Of a stretch of 33,676 nucleotides of DNA, positions 10,171 to 21,032 are shown piece after piece. The number at the start of each line of letters is the position of its first letter. Within the stretch, counting starts at the first letter, position 1. A program made the position numbers and the translations under genes. The DNA is from Folioceros fuciformis (taxonomy: Eukaryota > Anthocerotophyta > Anthocerotopsida > Anthocerotales): NCBI GenBank assembly GCA_049999805.1, contig JBNGIO010006101.1, positions 102,684-136,359 on the forward strand, read 5' to 3'. The notes beneath the pieces are model-generated. The model ran no database searches, was not told the DNA's origin, and was given only the letters and a program-made list of their open reading frames with translations.

Positions 10171-10470
10171 TTCTGTAGGAGTTATGTGCTAGGAAGGTAC
10201 ACATTGATTCTGACCAGTGTATAGCGTTGTGCTCATCACCTAGCCATCTTCTTGAAGACGTCACAAGACCATGACCACTTGTTGGCGCCCTAACTACAAT
10301 CCACATATAGAAATTATTTGTTCCATAGGAGTTATAAGCTAGGAATGTACATACTCATTCGGACGGACCTTGTATGGTGTGTGCTTATTACGTAGCCCTC
10401 GTCCTGGATGACGTCATAAGAGCATGACCCCTTGCTGACGGCGTAACCACAATCCCACATATCGAAGGCA
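10171..10470. repeat. 150-bp tandem duplication, diverged
   Basis: The halves 10171-10320 and 10321-10470 align over their length: ataggagttat/gtaggagttat, gctagga, gtacat/gtacac, attc, cgtagcc/cctagcc, gacgtca, agcatgacc/accatgacc, aaccacaatcccacatat and its counterpart. The offset grows from 150 to 153 through small indels, so the copies are old. Confidence 0.85.
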
Positions 10471-10505
10471 CTAGATAAGTACCTAACGATAAATTATACA
10501 TATTT

Positions 10506-10532
10506 ATATAATAATAATAATAATAATAATAA
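10506..10532. repeat. (ATA)n microsatellite
   Basis: Nine uninterrupted ATA/TAA trinucleotides in AT-rich intergenic DNA. Confidence 0.95.
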
Positions 10533-11010
10533 ATTAAATATCTTTTTAATTTAAAAGAGATTTTGTTTTCTTCTATTCTAGAGGGAGAAGAGACATGGAC
10601 AGAAAAGAAAAACTGAGGACTAGCTCGCAAGTAGTACCCTCGGATTCGTAACATAACATTTTATGAATTGTTTACCTCTATTTTCTATGAATTAGATATG
10701 GTATCGAAGTAAATAAAATGTCAAGGATGGAAGCAGGTTGAACGTGCCGTCATTCCGCCGGATTGGAGACAGACTGTTTCCGATGGCGCAGCCCTCCAAC
10801 GACGCTGAGCCCTTCACCCGCCGTCCTACTGCATCGACGCAAAGTCCTGCCAGCCGGTGAGCTGCCTGCAGTTTCTTTCATGTTCGGTGATTGGGTGGCT
10901 TTGTGCAATTCGTCCTACGCATTCCTCCAATTACGTGTGACTGTCTTCAGCAGCAGGACTCACATTTCTCTAGGTTAGAAGATGCATTTTTTTTTTGACA
11001 AGTAGAGATC

Positions 11011-14000
11011 ATGATTGTGTGGAATTTCAGCCCGGAGACAGGGATCACCAGTAGTTTAATTGAGCGTGCTCAGGGAGCTCTTTACGTAGGGCCACCTCGC
11101 AGGACAATCGGTAATGACGACGCTATATTCGATCACAATAATCCGAAAATTAAGGAAGTGAGTGTCGTGACATGGCTGCAACTACTGTATGTCCGGCCAT
11201 GGTTTGCGGGAGGAGCACCGTAGTATGTGACGGGCTTATGTGACGGGTGTAAATGCAGGATATTCTGAAGATGATAACTCAGTATCTTCAGGATGAAGGC
11301 TATTTTGCTTCCATGATGATTGTCCAGGATGAAGCAAATGTGAAGATCAATGAACAGGTTCGGAATCGCTCACATTTCAAGCGCATCAAGGCTGCTATTC
11401 TTGGTACTTAACATCTATCTGTAGCCAGTGCAAGTTTTCGCCCAGCGCAGTACACAGTTGTTGGTGTTGTTGAAATTTGTCTGTGCTTGATGCTCCGTAG
11501 ATGGGGAATGGGCAGAGGTGGAGAAGATGGTTCAGAAGACTCCCCTGAAAGATCACAAGACTTTTTTGTACAACGTGTACAAGGAGCAGTTTCTAGAGCT
11601 CATTGATCAATTTGAGGGCCAGAAGGTGAGATGGCTTCTTGTCTAGGAACAGTTGCACTGCAACAAAGACAAATTTTCATCATGGTCCGTGAGCTGGATA
11701 GGCTGGCTAAACGTTCAATGGCAGGCGTTCTCCCTTCTTACGAAGAGGCTGAAGCCCTTGGAGCAAGTAGGGGCTCAAAATAATGACTTCAAGAATTTGT
11801 GCTATCTCTTGACCTGCAAGTGTATACAAGATGCACCTCTCAACTGGGAAGGTGTAGCAGCGTCAAGGTAATTCCTCCCATCCTTTCAGGTTGAGTAGTG
11901 ACATTGTAACCTGGCAAGGCCTGTTTAGCTGAACGTAGCTTGTTGTCTACGATGTTTCTCAGAGAGAAGCTGGTGGAGCAGTTCTCGTCCATGCTAGAGA
12001 TGGAGAATAGTGACTTTGAAGGTAGCGATTCTGGAGACGAATTGTGCAGTTTGTTTTTCTACATACTTGGAAGGAAAGTGAACTTTGCAGGCACTGGCAT
12101 TGTGTGCAGTGGCTAGACAAGAGATGCAGCAACATCGCTTGCTGCATATGTTGAAGCAGGCGGTGCGCTACCAGATTGAGTTCAGTAGATATCATCCAAA
12201 AGTCATCCCTAATGTTCCAACGTATGGACCTCGTTACCTTGGCTTCTAGTGCACCTCACAAGTAGCTTTTGAGTTGTTGCCAGAGTGCTCCTAGTTGATT
12301 TCTGAGTTGGAGCTTTGGAAATATTGATCAGCTTCTGCTTCTTGGCAGGGCCATTTTGTGGGGTCTAGCGGCATTCATCTGCCTGGTGCTGCTCTGTGCA
12401 CAGATTGCTGGAGGACTACTCATGCTTTATTCTGCCGAACGCCCACAAAACTACATTTAGAGGCCACCGGAGCAACGTGAAGTGCGTCTTTAATTGTGGC
12501 TTCTTGGTTGATGTCTGCTTTGCCTCCCATCTATCCAGTAACAGTTGCATCTTCTGATATGTTTACAATGAAATGACTGGCAGGTGCGTCGATTTTGTTG
12601 GAGAAGAGGGCTCAATGTTGGTGTCTGGCTCAAGGTGAGTGCTGTTTGTGCACCTAGCTTGGGCAATCCTGGAAGCCATGAATATGATTTAAGGTGGGCG
12701 TCTTTGCTTTACACTTGCGGCAGAATGTGCTTCACATTTTTGTTGTCTATTGTGCAAAGTGACAATACCCTCCAGCTGTGGGATGTGGAGAGTGGGAACC
12801 ATCTTCGTGTACTTGGCGATGGTGCTGGTGGCACGGGAAATGGGCACACATCTCGTGTCTGGGATGTAACATCCAATACCACTGGGGACTTGATTATTAG
12901 TGCCTCCGGGGACTCCACCATCAAGGTATCTGTACAGCCTCTCGCTATTCTCTTATCAGTTTGTCTCGTTCCGTATCAGCAGGGTGGCTTCTCCCGCTTT
13001 CCCCTGGTTCAGTCATGGGTACTAACCAGTTTGGAATGTCTGCAGCTTTGGAATCTTGGTGGAACAGCGAAATTCGCTTGTTCATCGACCCTTTTGGGCC
13101 ATGAGGGTGATGTGTACAGTGCAAAATTTCACCATTCCAATGTCAGCTTGTCCCATATGGCATTCACGTTTTTGTCACTGTTGAAGAATCAAATGCAACA
13201 TGGCCTCTGATTTAGTTGCTAATCCCTGCAGAACTTTGTTGTGACTGGAGGATACGACAAGACAGTGCGACTGTGGGACTTGCATTCAGGGACATTAGTC
13301 AGGACTTTCAGTGGACATAATTCAGCTGTGTCTCGCGTGATTTTCAATCCTTTGGGCAACCTTGTCATCAGTGGGTCGGTCCTTGTGTGCTGAAGTTCTT
13401 TTGACAGCTTCTTCTTAATCGAATTCCCCTTTTCACCTACTGATATTCAACGGTTTCAGTTCGAAGGACAGCACGATCAAATTCTGGGACGTAGTGAGTG
13501 GTGTTTGTATCAAAACATACAGCTCGCACCTTGGAGGTGACTGCAGGTCCCAATAATTCTCCCCGTGGGTTCTCGTCGATGGGCTTTACTGATTTTTTGT
13601 ACATGAAACTACAGAAGTAACTTCAGTTGAGATGAACAAAGCTGGAAGCCTTCTTCTGAGCGGCTCTAAGGACAACTCGAACCGTCTTTGGGATGTTCGG
13701 CTGGTCTGTTTCTGTACCCTGAAATGATACGAGAGGCTTGGCTCTGTTTGCTTACCACGTTCTGTGTGGAAATATTGCAGGCACGTCCAGTAAGAAGGTT
13801 TAAAGGTCACCAGAACACGAGTAAAAACTTTGTCCGAGCAAGTTTCGGACCTGATGAAGCCCTGATTGTTGGTGGATCGGAGGTGAAGTACTTGACCATA
13901 TTTTTCGGGCTCTTATCGGGCTCACCCTTCTCAGGCTTGGCATTAATCCGCCAGCTTCGGTATCTTGCAGGATGGCCTAGTCTTTATTTGGGATGCTGCT

Positions 14001-14272
14001 ACAGGTGACGTGTTGCAACGACTGGGCAGCAACAGCTCTCACAGTCATCAGGGTATTGCTTATCGAGCTGTCTGGAATCCGCGCCAGAGCTTATTGGCGA
14101 GGTTAGCAGTCTAGCTTGCAAAATTTGAAGTTGTTACCCTCACTCATTTTTTCAAGTCTGACATTTTCTTCACCATTTTGTCTGTCTATTCAGTTGCTCA
14201 CATGATTCAACAGTCAAGACCTGGTGGTTTGATGACAAGCAGCCTTGGAATCAAGACGACGATGACTTCTGA
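11011..14272 (+). CDS. LisH-CTLH WD40-repeat protein, 16 exons, 580 aa
   Basis: Exons: 11011-11157, 11259-11403, 11501-11625, 11725-11867, 11963-12021, 12110-12221, 12404-12481, 12584-12634, 12760-12925, 13046-13141, 13232-13374, 13460-13536, 13615-13703, 13781-13882, 13971-14101, 14194-14272; all junctions keep phase. Domain order is FDHNNPKIKE, a LisH-like helix pair (ITQYLQDEGYFASMMIVQDE), a CTLH segment (SHFKRIKAAILDGEW to EQFLELIDQ), a CRA-like helix region (LLTKRLKPLE, CYLLTCK, REKLVEQF), LLEDYSCFILPNA, then seven WD40 repeats ending in LQLWD, LWNL, VRLWD, IKFWD, NRLWD, FIWD and TWW. LisH-CTLH-WD40 proteins are scaffolds (SMU1-like splicing factors, WDR26/GID7 E3 subunits, WDR47). The exact orthologue is uncertain. 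The C-terminus is acidic (QDDDDF). The start at 11011 is the upstream in-frame ATG; its first 30 residues are unlike homologues, so a different first exon is possible. Confidence 0.88.
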
Positions 14273-14665
14273 GTGCCATGGCCTGTACCATGGGCTCCAA
14301 ATTTGAAGTCACTGTGTAGACTGTCTCTGCAAACTCTGCCTCCATTTCAATGCACCCGTGTTCGCTTTGCTAGGCAAGCATCTAGCACGTTCATCACGGA
14401 GACGTAGCCTCTGTGAGCATTAAACATGTTCTTTTACTCGTCTCACGCACGAAAGAACATCTGGCGGCCAGGGTTATCCTCCCAGGACAATACGATGATT
14501 CACATACATCCCTGGCCACGAATTCTATAACCCATGCTCTGATGGCACTTTCACCTCAAACAGATGAAAACCACATATTCAACTTGTGGCGCCATGGCCT
14601 AGCATTCCTAGCAGTCTCCTTCGTTGAATAATGTACAAACGACGGCCAAGGTGTTCCTGACGTCT
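14273..14665. other. Convergent intergenic (two 3' flanks)
   Basis: The stops of the WD40 gene (14272, plus strand) and the plastid-type protein (14666, minus strand) face each other across 393 bp. The space must hold both 3' UTRs. No further gene is visible. Confidence 0.7.
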
Positions 14666-15133
14666 TCAGTATTCATCGTAATGTATCCCTCCCAGTTTCC
14701 ACACAAGAAACACAGTCCCAAACATGACCAGAGAAATGCTCATAAACGAGACCACAAGAAAAATCGCTTCCTTGGAAACGGTGAACTTGAAAGCATCAGC
14801 CTGGATCTCCTCAGGCGTCCGCTTAGGCTCCTCAAAGATGTTGGACGGCACCAACGGCTGCCCGAATTTGGTAGTCCTGCCTTCCCGCTGGCTCTTCTTG
14901 AACGCATCCAAAACTCTGTTCCCCTGGTTAAACGGGCTCGAAGGCACAGCTGATTTCAACCTCTCAGCCGAAGGCGGCGACAACTTCCCTGGCGTAAACG
15001 GATCCTGCTGATCTTCCGATTTCTGCACTTCCGCGCGCACAAGCACTGACCTCGAGAGCATTCTGCCCCTTCCTTCCCGCGCCGGCAGAGCCAGCACGGT
15101 AGCCAGACGCGCCGCCGACGCCATTACGGCCAT
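14666..15133 (-). CDS. Predicted chloroplast single-pass membrane protein, 155 aa
   Basis: Intronless frame. The first ATG is at 15133 (a second Met at 15124); the open frame extends upstream only with non-ATG codons. The first 40 residues are rich in Ala, Ser, Arg and Val with few acids (MAVMASAARLATVLALPARE), typical of a plastid transit peptide, with a plausible cleavage at VRA-EVQ. A soluble middle part follows (FNQGNRVLDAFKKSQREG, TTKFGQPLVPSNIF, RTPEEIQADAFKF), then one hydrophobic span at about 125-147 (FLVVSFMSISLVMFGTVFLV) and a short tail GGIHYDEY. This organisation suggests a thylakoid or envelope protein with a C-terminal anchor, conserved in plants as an uncharacterised protein. 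I cannot assign a function. Confidence 0.8.
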   Translation of the reverse strand: MAVMASAARLATVLALPAREGRGRMLSRSVLVRAEVQKSEDQQDPFTPGKLSPPSAERLKSAVPSSPFNQGNRVLDAFKKSQREGRTTKFGQPLVPSNIFEEPKRTPEEIQADAFKFTVSKEAIFLVVSFMSISLVMFGTVFLVWKLGGIHYDEY

Positions 15134-15572
15134 GCGTCTGATCCGTTTCACACCTCCGCCGAAACAGCCTCTGGTTTCGAAACGTAGGTTCCTGTCCCAC
15201 GTCCAGGAGGTCCGCAGAGCAGAACCCAGACGTTGAGACGTCTCGTGGTTAGAAAACCTTGCAAAACGGAAAACGTTTAACGCGGGAGCATGGCGAGGAC
15301 AACGTGTATGCTCGATGATGGACGAGTCCGAGCCCGAGCCGAGGACAGCCAGCAGATCCACCCGTCCAGCTGCTGCCTTCCTTTACGTCGGTCAGGCTCG
15401 GTCGGCTGATCTCGCTTGCTGTGCGCGCGCAGGCTTGCCCTCGGGTCCTGACTCGCTCTCGGCCCCGGTGACTCCATTGTCTTCTTTTCCGCCGGGCGGC
15501 AATTTCTCGATCTCCGAGGTGCCGGATCTGTCGACCCTTGCTGCCTGTGTTGCTGGATTGCACAATTAGCCG

Positions 15573-15611
<39 letters not shown>

Positions 15612-16209
15612 AGGCCCTGGATTCTGGGATCGGCGGGATGTGTTAGGATGTTGCTGGCGCTTGGGTAGGTGGCTTGTGTTCTTAGAATTGCCACAGGCAG
15701 GAGTTTGGGAAAGGTTGTGGGATGGCAATGTGCCAAGGTCGTCTGAACCCGTGCACCGCCAGCTGAATAGGTGATTGTTGTGCTGTTTTTGCTTGGTGAA
15801 AGTATGAGTCCGTGTTGTTCAAGAACCTAGGGTCGGGGGACGCGTAGCTGGAGCTGAGAAGGTGCTGGAACTGGAGCTTGAGGTTTAGATTGTCTGGATT
15901 TTCATCTCGTTAGGTGCTTACTTTTTTAGTCCATCCATGCCGCGCCGTCTGGTTCAAACTTGGGGACAACATGTGGAGTTATTCCGCTGTCAGGAAGTGC
16001 ATCTCATTTGCTGAACATTGGGAAGATTACCACAGATCTGATGCGGGACACACCGGCACATCGAGACAGGGCTTGGAACATAGTCACTCGCGGGCATCCC
16101 GGGAATTCTCTGCTATGCTTGGGACTTAGCGCTCTCATACCAAGGCGAATTTCTTGATCTCCAGCGTTGGGAACTCGTCTGCAGTCTACTCCTCCGAAAA
16201 GACACGAAC
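15134..16209. other. Divergent promoter region
   Basis: The plastid-type protein (minus) and the transporter (plus) are divergently transcribed from this kilobase. It contains both 5' UTRs and the A36 tract. The 160-codon minus-strand ORF at 15249-15728 reads through that tract as poly-Phe and is not credible. Confidence 0.6.
15575..15610. repeat. A36 homopolymer tract
   Basis: Thirty-six consecutive A on the plus strand within the divergent intergenic region. Such poly(dA:dT) tracts exclude nucleosomes in promoters; a retroposed poly(A) tail is an alternative. Its exact length may be affected by sequencing. Confidence 0.95.
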
Positions 16210-19008
16210 ATGAATGGGATGGTGGAATGCAAGGTGTGCGGGTCGAAGACAGTGCGACAGGTGTCTAAGGCTTATGATGCGCACCAAAACAATCCTGCAA
16301 AGCGGTTTCGCGCTCTCAATGTGTTGTTGGTGGTTGGAGACTGCATACTCATTGGCCTCCAGGTTCGGATCTGAACCAGTGGAGCTTCTTCTGTTTGTGC
16401 CCGAGTGCAACCTAGATTCAATTTCCTGAGACCCAGACTCGTACAGGAATACTCCATCTCCATCTGTCCAGTTCTTCCCCCGAGATGTTTGCCAGCTAGA
16501 ATACAATCGTCAACCATTCTTGCCAGCAACTGGTTGAACATTGTCTGGATGGGCTTGGCAGTTAATGAGTCGATGGTTGTGTCCATGTTCACGTCTCTTG
16601 CAGCCAATTCTCGTCTACATGTCAAAGGTTGATGGCAAGTTCTTGTTCAGCCCAGTGAGTGTCAATTTTTTGACAGAGCTGATGAAGATATTTTTCGCCA
16701 TAGTCATGATTCTGTTCCAGGTATTTATTCAACAACGTGTGTTGATTCAGCTTGCTGTGATCCTCATCTCCTATTTCAAGTTAAGTATTTTACAGTCTTC
16801 CCACAATAGTAGTCCTGGTCAACTTTATTCTTGACCTGTCTGGGCCTTGGGGCGATGGTTTGCAGGTGCGGAAACAAAGGCCTGGCGAGAAGTCTTTGAT
16901 AAACCCAGTTGTTGTCATCCAGGTTCGTCCTTGTTCTTTCTTGAGCCTCTGCTTACTTGAACTTACATTGCATCCTGCTGATATTATGGCTTCCACAGGC
17001 AGCAAGAGCCAACTATCTTCTAGCTGTTCCTGCCTGCTTATATGCTGTCAACAACTACCTGAAGTTTATTATGCAGGTAGGTAGGATAGGCCTTTCTCAT
17101 CACATTGTTTTGTTCTGAAAGACCGCATATTGCCCTGTATGGCGTTGATGTGAAGGATTTTCTGAGGAAATTGGTTTTGTGAATCCTGCAGCTATATTTC
17201 AACCCTGCAACGGTGAAAATGCTGAGCAATCTGAAGGTGAAATCATCAGATCCATGTCCCATTTTTCATCGTCCTCTTTACTTTTTGGATACAAGGATTT
17301 ATGTCCAATAGCCAACCTTGCAGGTTTTGATGATTGCTCTCCTCCTGAAATTGATGATGAAGCGACGATTCACCATTACTCAGGTTTCCAAACTTTTGGC
17401 TCAGTCAGGTTCTTTAAACTGCAAAGAGCTGTATTTCCTGGAACTGTCCTTCGTCGTGAACTACATGATTTCTTACTGAGCAAGGCATGTTTTCTATCAC
17501 AGTGGGAAGCCCTGGTGTTGTTGCTTATTGGAATCAGTGTCAATCAGCTTCATACAACTCCAACTGGGACAACCACTCTTGCAGTCCCTGTTGCATCTAT
17601 TGCTTACGTTTACACCTTGATCTTTGTAAGTTGTTCCTCAGATTATCTCCAAAGAACTTAAGGTCCTGCTGAGATCTTCCGTTTGGGTCACTTTCCTTGT
17701 GGCAATGTGGAGCGTTGATCACTCAGCATTCCTGAACCATTTTTCTGTCGGACTTCAAATTTCTTGGCAGGTCACAGTTCCTTCACTTGCATCAGTGTTT
17801 AACGAGTATGCTCTTAAGAGCCAGTACGAAACAAGTGTCTTCCTGCAGGTAATTTCTAGTCTTGATACACATTTCTATCCCTGAGTTGATTAATAATGTT
17901 GTGTCTCTCGATGTACCTTGACAAAGTTGCGTCACCACATATTTGGGATGTTGTTGATGGGAGCAGAGTCTTTTCCTATATATGTGGGGAGCATTCTTCA
18001 ACTTCTTAGCTCTAATCATAACAACCATCTACCATGGTTAGTTCTTGACATGCACCGATGGTTACGGTCAACATGCCGACGTTTGGAGGAAATTGTTTCT
18101 GTTCCAAGCACTCAAGAAATATTTATCACTAAGGTTTCCTCACATGTATTTGGCATTGCAGGAGGGGACGGTTTCAACATCCTTCAAGGGCATTCAAGGG
18201 CCACTTTTCTGCTTATTGTGAATAACGGAGCGCAAGGCGTCCTGTCCTCTTTCTTTTTCAAGTATGCAGGTAACTGCACACGTCTTTGATCCTTGAGATT
18301 CAAGCTCAGTCTTGTTCTGCCAAAGCTTTCAAGCAATCACTAGAAGCTCATGGATGGCCCTAGGGTATTTGTGATAGATACTTGCTGAGCTGTAGCAATT
18401 ATAGAAATCACGGGTGAATTCGTTCTTGCACAGATGCGATTTTGAAAAAGTACTCCTCAACCGTGGCAACAATATTCACGGGATTAGCGTCTGCAGCTTT
18501 ATTCGGGCATACCTTGACAATCAACTTTGTTTTAGGTGTCACTATTGTCTTCATCTCAATGCACCAGGTGAGGGTCCTATATGAAGATGCCCCGTGCCGA
18601 ATCATCACGCACATATTGTGAAGACGGTATCTCATAGCCGCCTCGTCTTTCGCAGTTTTTCTCAAGTTTGTCTAAAGGCAAGGGTGAACATGACGCAGAA
18701 ACGGAGTCACAGACAGGCTCTTTGATGAAGTATGCCTCACAGTCATTCACCTTCGCACAGTTGTGTTCTCAGTTTTGCTGTCTTTGACCTCCGTTCCCCT
18801 CTTCGCTTAGGTCGAAGGACTCGTCAACTTCGCTGGTGGACATGGCAGCCGGAGCCACACAGGATGTGAGTTTCTTATGCTTTCAGAATTTGGTGCGTTG
18901 CAGCTGGTATTGTAGCAAGAGTTGACAGCAGTTTGGCTGATTGCACTGCAGGCTAGTCATCAGTTGGTCAATCGAGACCGAGAGCGAGAACCACTACTAC
19001 CTAAATAG
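16210..19008 (+). CDS. CMP-sialic-acid-transporter-like nucleotide-sugar transporter, 14 exons, 402 aa
   Basis: Exons: 16210-16362, 16604-16720, 16866-16922, 16999-17076, 17192-17236, 17324-17383, 17503-17625, 17771-17848, 17967-18036, 18162-18269, 18434-18567, 18656-18729, 18811-18865, 18952-19008; phase is kept throughout. The product matches the plant CSTLP group of the drug/metabolite transporter superfamily: [120 protein letters not shown] and a C-terminal REREPLLPK. About ten hydrophobic helices are expected, in Golgi or ER membranes. These antiporters import nucleotide sugars in exchange for the nucleoside monophosphate. Plants make little or no sialic acid, so the substrate may be CMP-Kdo, UDP-sugars or CDP-ribitol. 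A short cytosolic N-terminus carries CxxC. It appears intact. Confidence 0.95.
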
Positions 19009-19927
19009 TTGAACTGAAGGCCACTGTACTTCCTGCAATTGTAAAGTAGTCTTGTACTGGTCTCTGTGTGAGCTGACCAATAAGCACACCAAGGGAGTGA
19101 AGGATAGGAATTTGTTGATATACGTACAAGCAACTACGTTGTAGTGGTTTGGACCTGCAACTTTTGTTGTCACTCAGTGTGTTTAGCCCAATGTGAGGGG
19201 CTAGCATTCTGCTTGAGGACTTTCGTCAGGAAGGCTGGTAGGATTTAGGTCACGACATTCTTGAGACACTTGTGTCCACGGGACACATTCCAACTCGAAC
19301 ACTTTCACTGGAAATTTTCCATCTACCACAACCTTTTTGGACTGTCACCGGATAACCGGCTTCGGTCGACCGGAGGGGTCGGTATTCCTGACTCTCACCT
19401 GAAGCGTCAAAGTACGCAGTGGCTCGACACACTCCTTCGCCCTCAGGCTTCCCTGTTGGAAGCATCCGTCGCGTAGCTTCTTGTTGGAAGAATCCGTCGC
19501 GTAGCTTCTTGTTGGAAGAATCCGTCGCGTAGCGTCTTGGTGGGGAGAACGGGTGCCTCACACTTGTATAAGGTGCGCGTTCATATTTTCGTCCATTCCT
19601 GTGCAAATCACGTCAAGGCTCGCAATGTTTGCCAGATTCTCCATTCTTCGGTGAAAGTTCATTGCCCTCTGTTTGCAGAGAGAGCGCCCTTGCCGCACTG
19701 AGAAGAATTTAAACACATGTCGGAGGAGGAAATACCTGCTTACAGTCCCCCGGCAGAAGAAGAGGGATGTTCGGCGCCAGGACCTAACCAACCTCATCCT
19801 TGGGCTGTCGGACTGGACCGGATCGAGCACGGGAGAAGGCGACAACTCCTCTTCCAGTGGCCACTTTTCATGATAATCAGGGACACAGATTAACAAGCCA
19901 GCGCGCCGTGCGGCTGCCAGGCTTTCA
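19009..19927. other. Intergenic between transporter and SAXO, with minisatellite
   Basis: This holds the transporter 3' UTR, the 28-bp repeat array at 19455-19538 and the presumed SAXO promoter. ORFs on both strands here (for example 19558-19971, minus) have no recognisable domain. Confidence 0.6.
19455..19538. repeat. 28-bp tandem repeat, three copies
   Basis: Units 19455-19482, 19483-19510 and 19511-19538 share gttggaag.atccgtcgcg and then tagc.tctt, with one or two substitutions between units. The array lies about 390 bp upstream of the SAXO start. Confidence 0.95.
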
Positions 19928-21032
19928 ATGGAAAGCGCGTGTTCCTCCTCTTCCAGCTCTTCCTCCAACATGCCTGATTCAAGTCAGAAATGCGAGGCGT
20001 CGAAGCATGTAGGTTTCCCATCCCCCGTTTCCTTTTGCAATTGGTTCTTGATCGCACAAAGCTGTGCGGTGACTGACAAAGGCCCTGTCCATTGCTGTGG
20101 ATCAGGCGGAATCCCGCATGTGCATGTGCACCCTGTGCACTTGCGGCCTTCACCACTGCCCGGTGAAGCACACTTCGTCCTTGATTCACTATTCCAAGGA
20201 TACCATGTCCGAGTACATCCACAAGTATCCCAAATGGCCTCTCCCGGAGCACAAGAAGATTAGGCCTAAGGAGAATCTCAAGAACGATGCTAAATTCGAT
20301 GGAACAACCACGTACTTCTCAGACTTCGACAAGAAGAAACTTCCGGAAAAGGTAACCTACAACAAATCGGGCCCCAGCCTGGAGTATAATATGCCTATGG
20401 GGCAGCACTACAAGGATCCCAATTCTGAGTACGTCGATCGGTACAAGAAACACGCTCTTCCTCCCAAGGTTATTCGCAGGCCTCCAGGTCCAGACCCCAA
20501 CACCGCTCCCTTTGATGACACTACCACCTATAGGAATGACTTCCCCAAGCACCCTAGCTGCGCTAGGGCGTTGATGCGGCCTCAGAACAATGAATACTTT
20601 ACGGGGGCCTTCGACGATCACACCACTTACAAAGTGGACTTCACGGACAAATCCAAGGGAATCAAGCCCGTGAGAAAAGGCCCAGTGCACCAGCTGGTGT
20701 CCTCCGGCCCCTTTTACGGTGTCACCACTCATCAGGCGGACTTCGGGCCCAAGGCTCTGGCTAAGCGAGCCACTCCTGTTATCTATGGGGCCAACGTCTT
20801 TATAGGCAAAGGGCCGTTCGATCCAGAAACAACTTACCACCACGATTACCAGAAATGGAATGTTCCGACGCGCGCCCCGATAAGAAAAGATTGTCTCCCA
20901 AAGAGCGATGCCAAGTTCGATGGTATGTCCATATACACCACCGACTACGTACACGTTCCTGTTATCAACCGATGCCCCGTGCTCTTGCGGCCTAAGCCTA
21001 ACGTCGTTGTCGGAGATCACATATGCTATTGA
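19928..21032 (+). CDS. SAXO: SAXO/FAM154-type axonemal microtubule-stabilising protein, 335 aa
   Basis: Two exons, 19928-20008 and 20106-21032, split by a 97-bp phase-0 intron (GTAGGT...ATCAG). After a Ser-rich start comes the SAXO N-terminal cysteine signature CMCTLCTCGLHHC (C33, C35, C38, C40, C45). Repeated Mn-type modules then follow: FDGTTTYFSDF, FDDTTTYRNDF, FDDHTTYKVDF, FYGVTTHQADF, FDPETTYHHDY and FDGMSIYTTDY, spaced 30-70 residues apart and separated by Pro/Lys-rich linkers. SAXO proteins are related to MAP6/STOP; they line centriole and axoneme microtubules and stabilise them. In plants a role is expected only in motile sperm, so expression in male organs is likely. NRPB4 is convergent at the 3' side. 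A decayed partial copy lies at 25178-25517. The start is the ATG giving the longest exon 1; MPDSSQ at 19970 is an alternative. Confidence 0.92.

Larger units (their letters stand above)
9194..11010. other. AT-rich intergenic block with nested tandem duplications
   Basis: No gene supported. Base composition becomes clearly AT-richer than the flanking genes from about 9.5 to 10.7 kb. The block contains at least five separate diverged tandem duplications and a TAA microsatellite, listed individually. It ends in the presumed promoter and 5' region of the WD40 gene. The nature of the original sequence is unknown; it may be decayed transposon DNA. Confidence 0.6.

Noticed and set aside
12091-12110. 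Splice acceptor at 12090 for WD40 exon 6
   Set aside because: Although it is a good AG, it leads to an in-frame stop after a few codons. The AG at 12109 keeps the frame and the family sequence.
15249-15728. 159-codon minus-strand ORF
   Set aside because: It reads through the A36 tract as a poly-Phe run and overlaps the upstream part of the plastid-protein gene; no family motif.
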